A stretch of DNA of 21,842 bases from an uncultured Lachnospiraceae bacterium. Lineage in GTDB: Bacteria; Bacillota; Clostridia; Lachnospirales; Lachnospiraceae. Within the stretch, counting starts at the first letter, position 1; each line of letters begins with the position of its first letter. The stretch covers positions 1 through 21,842 of the forward strand of contig CAJUMC010000056.1 of NCBI GenBank assembly GCA_910587085.1, given 5' to 3'. The translations under genes were made by a program, and so were the position numbers. Below the pieces are notes generated by a model that saw only the letters and a program-made list of their open reading frames with translations, had not been told where the DNA came from and searched no databases. Below are positions 7,804 to 14,786 of the stretch, piece after piece.

Positions 7804-8045
7804 AGCTTATTATCAAATTATTCCAACATTCAGGCACTGTCTCAGAGAGATCATGAAAAGCCATTCCTGCCGGTTTCAGGGTGTAAGATTTCAGGGGCAA
7901 ATTTTCAGGCTTATAAGCCAGTGCGGCATTGCAGGCGAGAACGGTTTCCTGCGATATTATGCCGATTTGGGGTTGAAAGGGATGTTCCGGTTTTGCTCGG
8001 GACAGAAAGTCTTTGTTGGAACAGGCGGAGGGGAGATTTTTACTT
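7804..8045 (+). promoter_or_regulatory. Long structured 5' leader of the chemotaxis receptor gene, possible cis-regulatory RNA
   Basis: The stretch between promoter and start codon has no credible gene. It contains a two-part hairpin, CGGCAT (7924-7929) with ATGCCG (7959-7964) enclosing GCAGG (7931-7935) with CCTGC (7948-7952). It also has a perfect 12-bp palindrome GGCTTATAAGCC (7908-7919) and three copies of TTTCAGG (7874, 7889, 7903). CCTG at 7866-7869 could pair with any CAGG copy, so alternative folds are possible. The strong Shine-Dalgarno GGAGGGGAG (8027-8035) lies outside the drawn stems. I looked for the c-di-GMP-I (GEMM) riboswitch, common before such genes, and did not find its conserved core. 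No known RNA family is recognised. Confidence 0.4.
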
Positions 8046-9746
8046 ATGAACAAAAAGGATAGTATCGAGAAAAAGTTGACAAACTCATTTTTTAAGGTGG
8101 CGGCCATAGCCGCCGTCGCAGCAGTATTGGGACTGGCTGCAATGATTTTTCTGTCGGTCAGATATTCTTACGCTCTGACCAATTTCGGTTTTGCGCAGGG
8201 AGATATCGGCAGGGCGATGTTTGATTTTGCGGATATCCGCTCGTCGCTCAGAGCAGCCATCGGTTATGATGATCAGGAAGCGGTCAATACCGTAGTAAAA
8301 AACCACGATGATAAGAGGGAACTGTTTGAGAAGGATCTGAAGAAGGTTGAGGATACCATTGTATCCGCAGAGGGCAGAACAACCTACGATGCCATTCTTT
8401 CCGAGCTGGACGCATACTGGGAGCTGGATTCAAAAATTCTGCAGCTCGGCATCAGCTCGGACCCGGAGCACGGAATACAGGCGCAGAGCATGGCGCTCAA
8501 TGAGCTTGCCACGGCCTACAACAGCATTTACGATAAACTCGAAAATCTTCTGGACGTAAAGGTAGCGGAAGGAAATAAGCTTTCCACAACGCTCGGGGTT
8601 ACCTGCGTGCTGCTTGGAGTTGCCATCTGCGGCGCGATTGCGGTTGCAATGTATATGTCGGCCCGGATCGGTAAGCATATAGCTCAGAGCATCGCCATAC
8701 CTCTCAAGCAGGTGGGTGACAGGCTTAAGACCTTTGCGCGGGGAGATCTCACCACGGCATTCCCGGTGATTGATACCGGCGATGAAGTGGAGGAGATCCG
8801 GAAGGATGCCGTCGAGATGGCGGATAACCTTAACATTATTATCCAGGATATCGGAATGGTGCTGGGCGAGATGGCATCGGGAAATTATGCGGTGACCTCC
8901 AGCGCTGCCGATCAGTACGCCGGGGATTTTGAAAAGGTGCGCGATTCGATGCGCGGTCTGAGAGATCAGATGAAGGATACGCTGCTTTCCATCGGGGAGG
9001 CATCCGGCCATGTATCGTGCGGTTCCGGGGATCTCGCGAAGGCGTCGCAGGATCTCGCGGAAGGTGCGACGGAGCAGGCGGGCGCGGTGCAGGAGCTGCA
9101 TGCGACAATCTCCGATATTACCGCAACCATGGAAAAGAGCGCGCAGAGCGCAGAGGAATCCTATGTAAAGGCGCAGCAGTATGCCGATGCTGCGGATAAC
9201 AGCCGCGAGGAAATGAACCGCATGATGGCGGCGATGGGCCGGATCAACGAGGCTTCCGCAAGAATCGGAGACATTATTTCCCAGATTGAATCCATCGCAG
9301 AGCAGACAAATCTTCTTTCCCTGAACGCATCCATCGAGGCGGCGCGTGCGGGTGACTCCGGAAGAGGCTTTGCCGTTGTGGCAGATCAGATCAGAGAGCT
9401 GGCGAATCAGAGTGCAAAGGCGGCGGTTGATACAAGGCAGCTGATCGAGGGCTCCGTAAAGGAAGTAGCGGAGGGCAATAATTCAGCGGAGCGCGCGGCG
9501 CACGCGATTGAATCAGTGGTAAGCGGGATCAAGCAGATTGCGGAATTTTCCAAAAATCTCAAGGTTATGGTGGAGGATCAGACGGAGGCAATGCGTCAGG
9601 CGGAAGTCGGCGTAGATCAGATCTCCGAGGTTGTGCAGGTTAATGCGGCAACGGCGGAGGAAGCATCCGCGACAAGCGAGGAGCTTTCTGCACAGGCGAT
9701 TGTCCTGGATACGCTGGTTGGAAAGTTTGTGCTGACGAAGCAGTAA
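8046..9746 (+). CDS. Methyl-accepting chemotaxis protein (transmembrane receptor)
   Basis: This 566-residue receptor senses an extracellular signal and controls the CheA kinase. The order is a short cytoplasmic start, TM1 (about 18-38), an extracellular helical sensor region (about 43-180), TM2 (about 181-206), HAMP (about 207-262), a HAMP-like linker (about 266-320), and a long signalling coiled coil. The hairpin tip EQTNLLSLNASIEAARAG (419-436) followed by GRGFAVVADQIRELA is the CheA/CheW-binding signature. There is no C-terminal CheR-docking pentapeptide. The sensor resembles a four-helix-bundle type with no PAS or Cache features, so the ligand is unknown. ATG at 8046 is chosen because GGAGGGGAG lies 10 nt upstream; an in-frame TTG at 8013 would place that site inside the gene. 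No other chemotaxis gene is nearby, so it acts as an orphan receptor. Confidence 0.92.
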   Translation: MNKKDSIEKKLTNSFFKVAAIAAVAAVLGLAAMIFLSVRYSYALTNFGFAQGDIGRAMFDFADIRSSLRAAIGYDDQEAVNTVVKNHDDKRELFEKDLKKVEDTIVSAEGRTTYDAILSELDAYWELDSKILQLGISSDPEHGIQAQSMALNELATAYNSIYDKLENLLDVKVAEGNKLSTTLGVTCVLLGVAICGAIAVAMYMSARIGKHIAQSIAIPLKQVGDRLKTFARGDLTTAFPVIDTGDEVEEIRKDAVEMADNLNIIIQDIGMVLGEMASGNYAVTSSAADQYAGDFEKVRDSMRGLRDQMKDTLLSIGEASGHVSCGSGDLAKASQDLAEGATEQAGAVQELHATISDITATMEKSAQSAEESYVKAQQYADAADNSREEMNRMMAAMGRINEASARIGDIISQIESIAEQTNLLSLNASIEAARAGDSGRGFAVVADQIRELANQSAKAAVDTRQLIEGSVKEVAEGNNSAERAAHAIESVVSGIKQIAEFSKNLKVMVEDQTEAMRQAEVGVDQISEVVQVNAATAEEASATSEELSAQAIVLDTLVGKFVLTKQ

Positions 9747-10024
9747 TAACATGCTTCGAGTAATGTAACATAAGAATAAAAAAGCAATTTTATACATAGT
9801 ACGGAAGCAGTTTGACTGCCGGCCATGTGTTGGAAAAATGTCAGGCATTGTGTATATTCGGATATGAGAAAATCACCGGCTATACGGCGCGTCAGAAAAA
9901 CAAATACGGCGGAAGCGCCTGCAGGAAAGAGTAAAAAGCACCGCAACTGCAACGAAAGCTGAAATTCACCGGTAAAATTCACCGGTTGAAAATACAATTT
10001 TTATTTCTTAAGGGGGGAACGTCA
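9747..10024 (+). other. Intergenic region without a recognisable gene
   Basis: These 278 bp separate the chemotaxis receptor from the sugar-importer leader. No terminator with a T-run follows the receptor gene; a small hairpin GCAGT/ACTGC (9807-9811 with 9815-9819) lacks one. The last 60 bp hold a direct repeat and a -10-like TACAAT (9993-9998), but no matching -35 at normal distance. Confidence 0.5.
9962..9986 (+). repeat. Direct repeat of AAATTCACCGGT, possible operator
   Basis: AAATTCACCGGT occurs at 9962-9973 and again at 9975-9986, a 13-bp period, each copy ending in the palindrome ACCGGT. The repeats lie immediately before a -10-like TACAAT (9993-9998), where an activator or repressor of the sugar-importer operon could bind. 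No -35 is well placed, which would fit an activator-dependent promoter. This is inference from position only. Confidence 0.4.
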
Positions 10025-10150
10025 ATGGGAAAAAAGAGGGAATCCGTGGAAAACCGCATAGCAGAAAACGCTGCAGGGACAGCGACCGCAGAAAAAGCGG
10101 TTGCTGTCCCTGCAGTGCTTTTTAACAGTATTGCGGTAATTTTATTGTAA
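10025..10150 (+). CDS. Short leader ORF (41 codons) overlapping a terminator hairpin
   Basis: An ATG at 10025 follows AAGGGGGG (10011-10018) at ideal spacing and opens a 41-codon frame ending in TAA at 10148-10150. The peptide begins MGKKRESVENRIAENAAG, has an alanine-rich middle and a hydrophobic end (NSIAVILL). Its codons run straight through the inverted repeat at 10071-10115, so the alanine-rich middle may only reflect that repeat. It ends 21 bp before the solute-binding lipoprotein gene. It could be a leader peptide whose translation affects the hairpin, or a chance frame. No enrichment for one regulatory codon is obvious. Confidence 0.35.
   Translation: MGKKRESVENRIAENAAGTATAEKAVAVPAVLFNSIAVILL
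10071..10123 (+). terminator. Strong terminator/attenuator hairpin before the sugar-importer operon
   Basis: CTGCAGGGACAGCGACCGC (10071-10089) and GCGGTTGCTGTCCCTGCAG (10097-10115) form a 19-bp stem with a single G-U wobble around the loop AGAAAAA. TTTTT follows at 10119-10123. It lies 49 bp before the start codon of the lipoprotein gene and inside a short ORF with a strong ribosome-binding site. It could end read-through from the chemotaxis gene or act as a regulated attenuator of the importer operon. Confidence 0.8.
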
Positions 10151-10171
10151 AAAGAAGGGGAGGGATTAGTT

Positions 10172-12337
10172 ATGAAAAGGAAGGCATCTGAAGAACGAAC
10201 GAACTTGATCAAAAAGCAATGCCGTATTTTTCGAGCCATGGTGCTGGCGGGGGCCTGCTGTCTTGCTCTGACCGCGTGCAGCGCAAAAGGCAGCGGAGAA
10301 CAGGGAACCACGGGAGGAGTTACAACAGCGCCACCGGACAACGAAGAAAATGAGAACGTCGTAACCCAGCAGCCGGACAACGACGGAAAAGGGAATGTCG
10401 TAACCCGGCAGCCGGACGAGACCAGCAGTCTGCAGATCAAGAGTCTTTCGTTTTCCGGAACGGAGGCTGTCATTTACCAGACCGGACTGCCGGTACTTAC
10501 CTTTACGGTGGATACAGAGGGAAATCTGTATACGCTGGGCTACGATAGTGGGGAGGCCAGTGGTTACTGGCTGCGTCAGTATGACGCAGAGCAGAAGCTC
10601 CTAATGGATTACTGGTTTGATTCTTCTTTTTCCTCCATCTCGGCGATTGCAGTGGAGGGCCGGACGGCTTATTTTACGGCAAACCGGATTATAGAGGACC
10701 GTGTTTCCATGGCCCTGTACGCAATGAATCTGGATACGAAGAACATAGAGGTTCTGGCCGACTTTCCGCAGTACGATACGATCCAGCAGTTAATCCTGCA
10801 GGAAGGGCGGCTGTATCTGCTGGGAAACAGGAGATTTTCAGCAGAGGAGGAACGACCGTCCGGAGGAGGCGGATATGGCTTCTACGAAGATCAGATTACC
10901 TGCTACCAGCTTGAAAATGGGGAATCTTCCTCCGTTGCGATCGAGTATCCGATCAATATGGCAGCCATGGAAAACGGCGGGCTGATGGTGCATGCATACG
11001 TGAAGGGCAAGGGTTATCAGCTTCTCCAATATGATACGGAGAAGAATTCCGTAAGCACCGCGGCGGAATTTACAGATTACTATGTGCAGCAGTTTGCTGT
11101 ATGCCATGATGGAAAGGATCTGCTTTATAATTACAACAGGAATTCCCGGGGGCTTGTGCTGGCCCCGCTGAACAAACTGCATCAGGAAACGGAGCTGTGT
11201 CCGGAGGAATATGTCGGAATGTCGATGAACAACAGTATTCTGTATCAGGACGGGAAGGTCTATATGCTCAATTTTGATAGAGATCTGATGTGTTTTGCCC
11301 TGGCGGATACCGTCCGCGAAAACAAAACGCTCCGCTATATTTCGTCCGGATATCAAAGGGAAGCGCCGGACGGATTAGGATACAGTATGGAGCGGAAGGA
11401 AATGCTTCCGGATAAGTTTGCATTAAAGGTGCTGGCGCAGGATCGCGACTTTGACCTCTGCATGATTGATTCGATCGATGAGATGGGCAGTAACATCCGG
11501 AAAACAGGCGTGTTTTATCCGCTGGATGACGTGCCGGGCGTGAAGGAATATCTGGAGAAATGTCATCCTTATGTGCGCGAGGCGGTGACAAAGGAGGACG
11601 GGTCGATCTGGGCGCTACCGGTCGCTGTGAATATTCCGGGGCTGATTGTGCATGAAGGTACCCTCGCAGAACTCGGCGTTCCGCTGAAGCGCGATATAAC
11701 CTGGGAGGAGTTTTTACCAATGTTTGCAGCGCTGCCGGAGGAACAGAAGAAACTGACAAGTATAAACCTGATAGTAAGTACCATTGCGTTTTCACAGCAG
11801 TATTTCCAGCGATATGAATCGGTAGATAATGAGATCTTCCGCCGGACCGCAGAGTTAATGAAGCTGCTGGATCCCAATCAGGGGCTGAATAGCATTGAGG
11901 ACAGCGAAAGGTATCTGTTCGATTACGAAAGAAATATGAGTACGTATATAGATGATTGGTGGATCCCGAATTATAACGGCCAGAATGCGAGACTCTACCC
12001 GATGCCGAAGCTGTCGGCAGAGGATCCGAGTGTCGGCAGCTGCGTTATGCTGGCAATTAATCCGAACTCTGACCGGCTGAAGGAAACACTGGCATTTATG
12101 GAGGATTATACGGCCTGGCTGATGAAAAAGGGGAGACCGTTTTTCACCGGATTGTCTGCGGAAGAAGGAACCTTTAAGGCGGATCTATATGACTTGTATG
12201 AGAACGCGGAAATCTCGTTTGGACTGGAAACGAACATTTATCTGGATGATTATTACGACATGCTGGCCGGGAGGATCAGCATGGAGGAATATATAAAAGA
12301 TACGGACCGCAAGCTCCGGATTTATTTCGGAGAGTAA
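10172..12337 (+). CDS. Sugar-type ABC transporter solute-binding lipoprotein with propeller-like N-terminal half
   Basis: This 721-residue protein begins with a basic stretch, a hydrophobic segment and the lipobox LTAC with lipidation at C36, so it should be anchored on the outer face of the membrane. A Pro/Asn-rich linker with a 13-residue repeat follows (55-80). Residues about 95-400 are a series of short beta-strand motifs (GNLYTLGY, GRLYLLGN, GKVYMLNF) typical of a beta-propeller. The C-terminal 320 or so residues look like a family-1 solute-binding domain (DFDLCMIDS, GVFYPLDDVPG, DGSIWALPVAVNIPGLIVHE). Ordinary family-1 binding proteins have about 430 residues, so the N-terminal half is an addition. 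Start supported by GGGGAGGG before ATG. It is followed by two CUT1-type permease genes, which fits a sugar or oligosaccharide importer; substrate unknown. Confidence 0.8.
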   Translation: MKRKASEERTNLIKKQCRIFRAMVLAGACCLALTACSAKGSGEQGTTGGVTTAPPDNEENENVVTQQPDNDGKGNVVTRQPDETSSLQIKSLSFSGTEAVIYQTGLPVLTFTVDTEGNLYTLGYDSGEASGYWLRQYDAEQKLLMDYWFDSSFSSISAIAVEGRTAYFTANRIIEDRVSMALYAMNLDTKNIEVLADFPQYDTIQQLILQEGRLYLLGNRRFSAEEERPSGGGGYGFYEDQITCYQLENGESSSVAIEYPINMAAMENGGLMVHAYVKGKGYQLLQYDTEKNSVSTAAEFTDYYVQQFAVCHDGKDLLYNYNRNSRGLVLAPLNKLHQETELCPEEYVGMSMNNSILYQDGKVYMLNFDRDLMCFALADTVRENKTLRYISSGYQREAPDGLGYSMERKEMLPDKFALKVLAQDRDFDLCMIDSIDEMGSNIRKTGVFYPLDDVPGVKEYLEKCHPYVREAVTKEDGSIWALPVAVNIPGLIVHEGTLAELGVPLKRDITWEEFLPMFAALPEEQKKLTSINLIVSTIAFSQQYFQRYESVDNEIFRRTAELMKLLDPNQGLNSIEDSERYLFDYERNMSTYIDDWWIPNYNGQNARLYPMPKLSAEDPSVGSCVMLAINPNSDRLKETLAFMEDYTAWLMKKGRPFFTGLSAEEGTFKADLYDLYENAEISFGLETNIYLDDYYDMLAGRISMEEYIKDTDRKLRIYFGE
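10334..10411 (+). repeat. Two 39-bp in-frame tandem repeats in the lipoprotein linker
   Basis: Copies begin with CCGGAC at 10334 and 10373, and a partial third begins at 10412, an exact 39-bp period. They encode PDNEENENVVTQQ and PDNDGKGNVVTRQ, then PDE. The repeat lies in the flexible spacer just after the lipid anchor, where a change in copy number would alter the distance from the membrane without breaking the frame. Confidence 0.8.
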
Positions 12338-12377
12338 GACGGGCAGTTCAGAATGGTTTAAACGGAAAGAGGGGCTT

Positions 12378-12824
12378 ATGCAGAAACGGAATACGGAAAA
12401 AAAGCAGAAGGGGGGGAAGAAGCTGCTTGCCGCTGTCAGCATCCTGTTCTACGCGGGAATGCTGCTGCTGACCCTAGGTGCACGCGGCCTGCATGAAAGC
12501 AGGCTGCCCAAGGTGACGGTGACCTCCCCGGAAATGAAAGCCTTCCGAGTGGAAAATTACGAAACTTTTTCGCCCGCTCTTCCGCAGGAACTTGCGGACA
12601 GCGGCAGAATTTTTGTGATTTCGGAAGAGATCATCAACGGCGAGCCGCGGCAGATTGCCCGCCTGGTCTCTGATCTGGAGACCGGCGGGCTGTCTTCGGA
12701 CGGCTACCGCGAATTAAAAAACGGGCTCAGCACTTTAACAAAGGTGATTGTGGACGGCAGGGAGGAGCTGTCCGGCGGAGAGGAAGTGCTGATAGAGGGG
12801 GAGTGGAAGTATGAAAAAGACTGA
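12378..12824 (+). CDS. Single-TM protein resembling the C-terminal domain of HlyD/MacA-type adaptors
   Basis: This 148-residue protein has a lysine-rich N-terminus, one hydrophobic segment (about 16-36) with no lipobox, and an outside domain of about 110 residues. The segment from GRIFVISEE to GYRELKNGLSTLTKVIVDG and GGEEVLIEG resembles the membrane-proximal/C-terminal domain of periplasmic adaptors, where a VYVV strand is followed by a 'V.I..GL..GD.VVV.G' pattern. The hairpin and lipoyl domains of a full adaptor are absent. It lies between the binding protein and the permeases, with AGAGGGG before its ATG and a 14-bp overlap with the next gene, so it is probably an accessory part of the importer. 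The family match is by eye and uncertain; the role is not known. Confidence 0.55.
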   Translation: MQKRNTEKKQKGGKKLLAAVSILFYAGMLLLTLGARGLHESRLPKVTVTSPEMKAFRVENYETFSPALPQELADSGRIFVISEEIINGEPRQIARLVSDLETGGLSSDGYRELKNGLSTLTKVIVDGREELSGGEEVLIEGEWKYEKD

Positions 12825-13743
12825 GAAAAACAGGGAAAAGGAAGGGGAAGGCCCTGGCGGCGCGGGTGCCGGTGAGAAAAATGCCGTAAGAAAGGCCGGC
12901 GCGGAAATGGGTTGCAGCGTACAGTCTGCAGGGACGTATAAACACCGCAGAAAACTTTCAGGCAGCTGGAACCTGCGCTGTCTGCTTTGTCTTCTGCCGA
13001 GTCTGACGGGGATCATTGTATTTTTCCTGCTGCCGTATGTCCGGGTGCTGTACTATTCTGTTATCAGCGATCAGTTCCGCCGGAAGCTGGTCTGGTTTAA
13101 CAATTACAAAAAACTTCTGTCGAATGAATTTTTCCGGCTGGCAATGAAAAACAGCCTGAAGCTGATCCTGGTTGGCGTGCCCCTGCTGATTCTGACGGCG
13201 CTGCTGCTCTCGATTCTGCTGGCGTTTGCGCTGAAGCGCTTTCCGGTACTGCGGGATGCCTTTATTTTCCCGATGCTTGTGCCGACGGCAGCGGTTGTGC
13301 TGGTATGGCAGCAGTTTTTCTCGTCCGTGGAGACGGCGCTCCCGATCTACCTGCTGTTTCTGTGGAAAAATTTGGGAATCTGCCTGATTTTGATTACCTC
13401 CGCGCTGACGACAATTAACCGGGAGGTCTATGAGGCGGCGCGGATGGACGGGGCGAAGCCGTTTCAGCAGCATTTCCGGCTGACCGTGCCGATGATTGCA
13501 CCATCCATATTCTTCACGGTGCTTCTGGCGATCATGAATTCCTTTAAAATTTTTAAGGAAAGCTTTCTGTATTACGGAAGCAAGTATCCGCCGGATCACA
13601 GTTATACACTCCAGTTTTACATGAACAATAAATTTCTGAAATTTGATTATCAGGCGCTGGCGGCAAGTTCGGTTCTGACCTCCCTGCTTGTACTGGCCAT
13701 TGTGGGAGCAGGGTTTTATCTTCAGAAACGAGTGGAATATTGA
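12811..13743 (+). CDS. Sugar ABC transporter permease, MalF/UgpA type
   Basis: This 310-residue inner-membrane protein forms half of the translocation channel. After a charged, glycine-rich cytoplasmic tail of about 50 residues come about six hydrophobic segments, the first at 56-80. The cytoplasmic EAA loop EAARMDGAKPFQQHFRLTVP (208-227) keeps the conserved EAA...DGA...P residues that contact the ATPase. ATG at 12811 follows GAGGGGGAG (12795-12803), and the gene overlaps the end of the adaptor-like gene by 14 bp, suggesting translational coupling. It should pair with the following permease. No ATPase gene follows, so energy probably comes from a shared MsmX/MalK-like ATPase encoded elsewhere, as is common for CUT1 systems in Gram-positive bacteria. 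Confidence 0.88.
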   Translation: MKKTEKNREKEGEGPGGAGAGEKNAVRKAGAEMGCSVQSAGTYKHRRKLSGSWNLRCLLCLLPSLTGIIVFFLLPYVRVLYYSVISDQFRRKLVWFNNYKKLLSNEFFRLAMKNSLKLILVGVPLLILTALLLSILLAFALKRFPVLRDAFIFPMLVPTAAVVLVWQQFFSSVETALPIYLLFLWKNLGICLILITSALTTINREVYEAARMDGAKPFQQHFRLTVPMIAPSIFFTVLLAIMNSFKIFKESFLYYGSKYPPDHSYTLQFYMNNKFLKFDYQALAASSVLTSLLVLAIVGAGFYLQKRVEY

Positions 13744-13767
13744 TGCGGCGCTGCCGCGGAGGTGATT

Positions 13768-14538
13768 ATGAAAGGCAAAAACAAACCGGCGAAAACTATA
13801 CTGGCATGGGCGGTCGGTGCTGCTGCAGTATTTTTTCTGATTCCGGTCGGAATGACCTTGTTCCGGTCGCTGCGCGTTTCGGGAAAATTCAGCCTGGAAG
13901 GTTATCAGGAGCTGTTGTTTAACTGCTTTCCGTTTTATCGTTTTTTCTGGAATTCGGTCATCTATTCGATGCTGATTACCGCGGGATGCGTGCTGGTGTC
14001 CGTCCTGGCGGCGTTCGCGTTCCATTTTGCGCATTTCCCGGGAAAAAAGGTGCTGTATGTAATTTATATTGTACTGATGATGATGCCGCTGCAGGTAATG
14101 ATCCTGCCGAATTACATCGGCCTGCGGGATCTGAAGCTGCTGAATACGCCGGCAGCGATTATTGTACCCCTGATTTTTTCGCCGATGGGTACGGTAATTA
14201 TCCGGCAGTATCTGTCGGGCTGCAATGAGGAGGTGGTGGAGGCAGCCAGGCTTGAGACGAATTCGAGCCTGCGGATTATCCGCCACTGTATCTTCCCGCA
14301 GATCCGTGTCTGTGTATGCGCGGTGGCCCTGTTTCTCTTTGCGGAAACCTGGAATCTGGTGGAGCAGCCGATGCTGTATGTGGATAAAGATTCCATTCGG
14401 ACGCTCTCGTCCATGTTCAGCAACGCAGCCGCCTACAACGAGACCGTACTTCCGACCGCTTCGGTGCTGTTTATGGTACCGGTGCTGCTGTGGTATCTGC
14501 TGTATCACAGAGAACTGAAGGAGGGATTGAAGCGATAG
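13768..14538 (+). CDS. Sugar ABC transporter permease, MalG/UgpE type
   Basis: This 256-residue membrane protein is the second half of the channel, with about six hydrophobic segments (the first at about 10-30). ATG at 13768 is chosen because GGAGGTGAT (13758-13766) is an excellent Shine-Dalgarno; the in-frame GTG at 13762 lies inside it. The EAA loop is EAARLETNSSLRIIRHCIFP (158-177): E158, A159, A160 and the distal P remain, but the usual Asp-Gly is Glu-Thr (163-164). Loss of that glycine is unusual and could alter coupling with the ATPase. It begins 24 bp after the first permease and ends the operon just before a strong terminator. Confidence 0.87.
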   Translation: MKGKNKPAKTILAWAVGAAAVFFLIPVGMTLFRSLRVSGKFSLEGYQELLFNCFPFYRFFWNSVIYSMLITAGCVLVSVLAAFAFHFAHFPGKKVLYVIYIVLMMMPLQVMILPNYIGLRDLKLLNTPAAIIVPLIFSPMGTVIIRQYLSGCNEEVVEAARLETNSSLRIIRHCIFPQIRVCVCAVALFLFAETWNLVEQPMLYVDKDSIRTLSSMFSNAAAYNETVLPTASVLFMVPVLLWYLLYHRELKEGLKR

Positions 14539-14552
14539 CAGACAGAGGGAAA

Positions 14553-14600
14553 GGAGCCGGGGGCGGGATTTTCAGACCGCGTTCCGGCTCCTGTTTTTTT
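14553..14600 (+). terminator. Rho-independent terminator of the sugar-importer operon
   Basis: GGAGCCGG (14553-14560) pairs with CCGGCTCC (14584-14591), with an inner GCGG/CCGC stem (14563-14566 with 14577-14580), followed by seven T (14594-14600). It lies 14 bp after the MalG-type stop codon. Confidence 0.9.
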
Positions 14601-14786
14601 GTCTGCCGGATAGCGGAAAGAAACGGGAAGCTGCTTTTATTTTGGAGGAATTCGTGGTAAAATACATGGAACAGAGAACAGTGTTTATTTTTCAACGGCG
14701 GAAGCACAATTCGGTGATGACCTGACCGGGAACAAAAAAATATGGAATAGTCAACAGTACATAAATATTTTTAAGGAGGTATTTAA

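Noticed and set aside
7850..7970. c-di-GMP-I (GEMM) riboswitch before the chemotaxis gene
   Set aside because: Short resemblances (GGGGCAAA, AAAGCC...CCGG) exist, but the conserved core order and spacing are missing, so the known family is not supported.
7777..8049. 90-codon and 69-codon forward frames before the chemotaxis receptor
   Set aside because: No Shine-Dalgarno, no domain, overlapping frames, and the region is better explained as a promoter plus structured leader.
12958..14508. A 516-codon open frame on the minus strand across both sugar permeases
   Set aside because: It is antisense to two clear permease genes with EAA loops and Shine-Dalgarno sites. Its translation is rich in H, Q and R with no domain or membrane segment, the usual result of a GC-biased third position in the real genes.
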